Assembly: GCA_025360285.1 (NCBI GenBank)
Contig: JANYCM010000017.1
Span: forward strand, 1 to 5,788
Direction: 5' to 3'
Length of the DNA: 5,788 bases
Source of the DNA: Sphingomonadales bacterium
Lineage (GTDB): Bacteria > Pseudomonadota > Alphaproteobacteria > Sphingomonadales > Sphingomonadaceae
The first letter of the stretch is position 1. Every line of letters starts with the position of its first letter. Both the position numbers and the translations under genes were made by a program. Under the pieces are notes generated by a model. That model was given only the letters and a program-made list of their open reading frames with translations, was not told the DNA's origin and did not search any database. This document shows positions 5,670-5,788 of the stretch, piece after piece.

Positions 5670-5752
5670 GGTGTTGCCGGTTACCGGGTCGGGTGCAGCT
5701 TGTCACGCCGGGGGCTTTTCGCCGCGTGCCATTGGCCCTAGAGCGTCGCGCC
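5670..5752. promoter_or_regulatory. metX upstream region with a palindrome and possible promoter
   Basis: Upstream of metX, 83 bases separate it from a possible divergent ATG. The palindrome CCGGTTACCGG lies at 5677-5687, ending seven bases before the metX ATG. On the minus strand GTGACA (complement of 5701-5706) is followed after exactly 17 bases by TAACCG (complement of 5678-5683). If this were a -35/-10 pair, transcription would begin almost at the ATG and the mRNA would be nearly leaderless, which would agree with the missing Shine-Dalgarno sequence. The -10 is a poor match. I looked for the SAM-II riboswitch often found before metX in other alphaproteobacteria and did not recognise its conserved core. 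Confidence 0.25.
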
Positions 5753-5788
5753 ATGTGCAGTGCCCCCGCCCCCAAGAACGCCCCCGCC
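5753..5788 (+). CDS. Possible start of a divergent gene, truncated by the window edge
   Basis: An ATG on the plus strand opens a frame reading MCSAPAPKNAPA up to the right edge. It faces away from metX, and an in-frame start here would give the compact divergent layout common in this genome type. Twelve codons rich in Ala and Pro are not enough to identify a product, no clear Shine-Dalgarno sequence precedes the ATG, and the segment could equally be non-coding or the end of a minus-strand gene. Confidence 0.25.
   Translation, partial: MCSAPAPKNAPA

Noticed and set aside
4614..5741. A long open frame on the plus strand opposite metX, about 375 codons
   Set aside because: It is the mirror of a G+C-rich gene with few stops on the opposite strand. 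The translation is rich in Arg, Gly, Ala and His without any recognisable domain, whereas the minus-strand frame is an intact MetX.
5670..5788. SAM-II-type riboswitch upstream of metX
   Set aside because: Such elements precede metX or metA in some alphaproteobacteria, but I could not find the conserved core, and the space before a possible divergent gene is only 83 bases. A covariance search would be decisive.

Overview
This is a densely packed, strongly G+C-rich chromosomal segment of housekeeping and conserved accessory genes. The protein types (MetX with MetW, a DUF3089 hydrolase beside RuvX, a secreted cyclophilin with an RVQDNYVVQW core, PEP carboxylase beginning MTPDPASREDVRYLGRLLGDVI) and the codon bias suggest an alphaproteobacterium. 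The order Sphingomonadales is most likely. This placement is inferred from protein resemblance, not from a marker gene. No rRNA, tRNA, CRISPR array, transposase or phage gene was seen.

All eight well-supported genes lie on the minus strand, so the window reads right to left. (1) The right part is a methionine-synthesis operon: metX (homoserine O-acyltransferase) overlaps metW by four bases in an ATGA, and metW abuts a DUF1905 gene with no spacer. (2) After about 60 bases comes a membrane-anchored DUF3089 alpha/beta-hydrolase, whose stop overlaps the TTG start of ruvX (pre-16S rRNA nuclease / Holliday-junction-resolvase fold). (3) After an 85-base gap with small inverted repeats and a good ribosome binding site comes msrB, then a secreted cyclophilin-type peptidyl-prolyl isomerase, then a DUF952 gene. 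Each of these junctions can be read as a TGATG stop/start overlap. (4) After a 115-base gap, the first 35 codons of ppc (PEP carboxylase) run off the left edge.

Functionally, metX/metW feed methionine synthesis and MsrB repairs oxidised methionine. The secreted isomerase is presumably an envelope folding factor, and RuvX acts in ribosome maturation. Ppc replenishes oxaloacetate, which feeds the aspartate family and hence homoserine; this link is metabolic, and no regulatory link is visible.

At the right edge, upstream of metX, an ATG on the plus strand may begin a divergent gene, but only 12 codons are visible. I found no convincing evidence of a novel multi-gene system. The points most worth a second look are the MsrB that lacks the usual resolving cysteine, the DUF1905 protein with an N-terminal extension tied to metXW, the chain of stop/start couplings (including a TTG start for ruvX), and the inverted repeats in front of msrB and metX.
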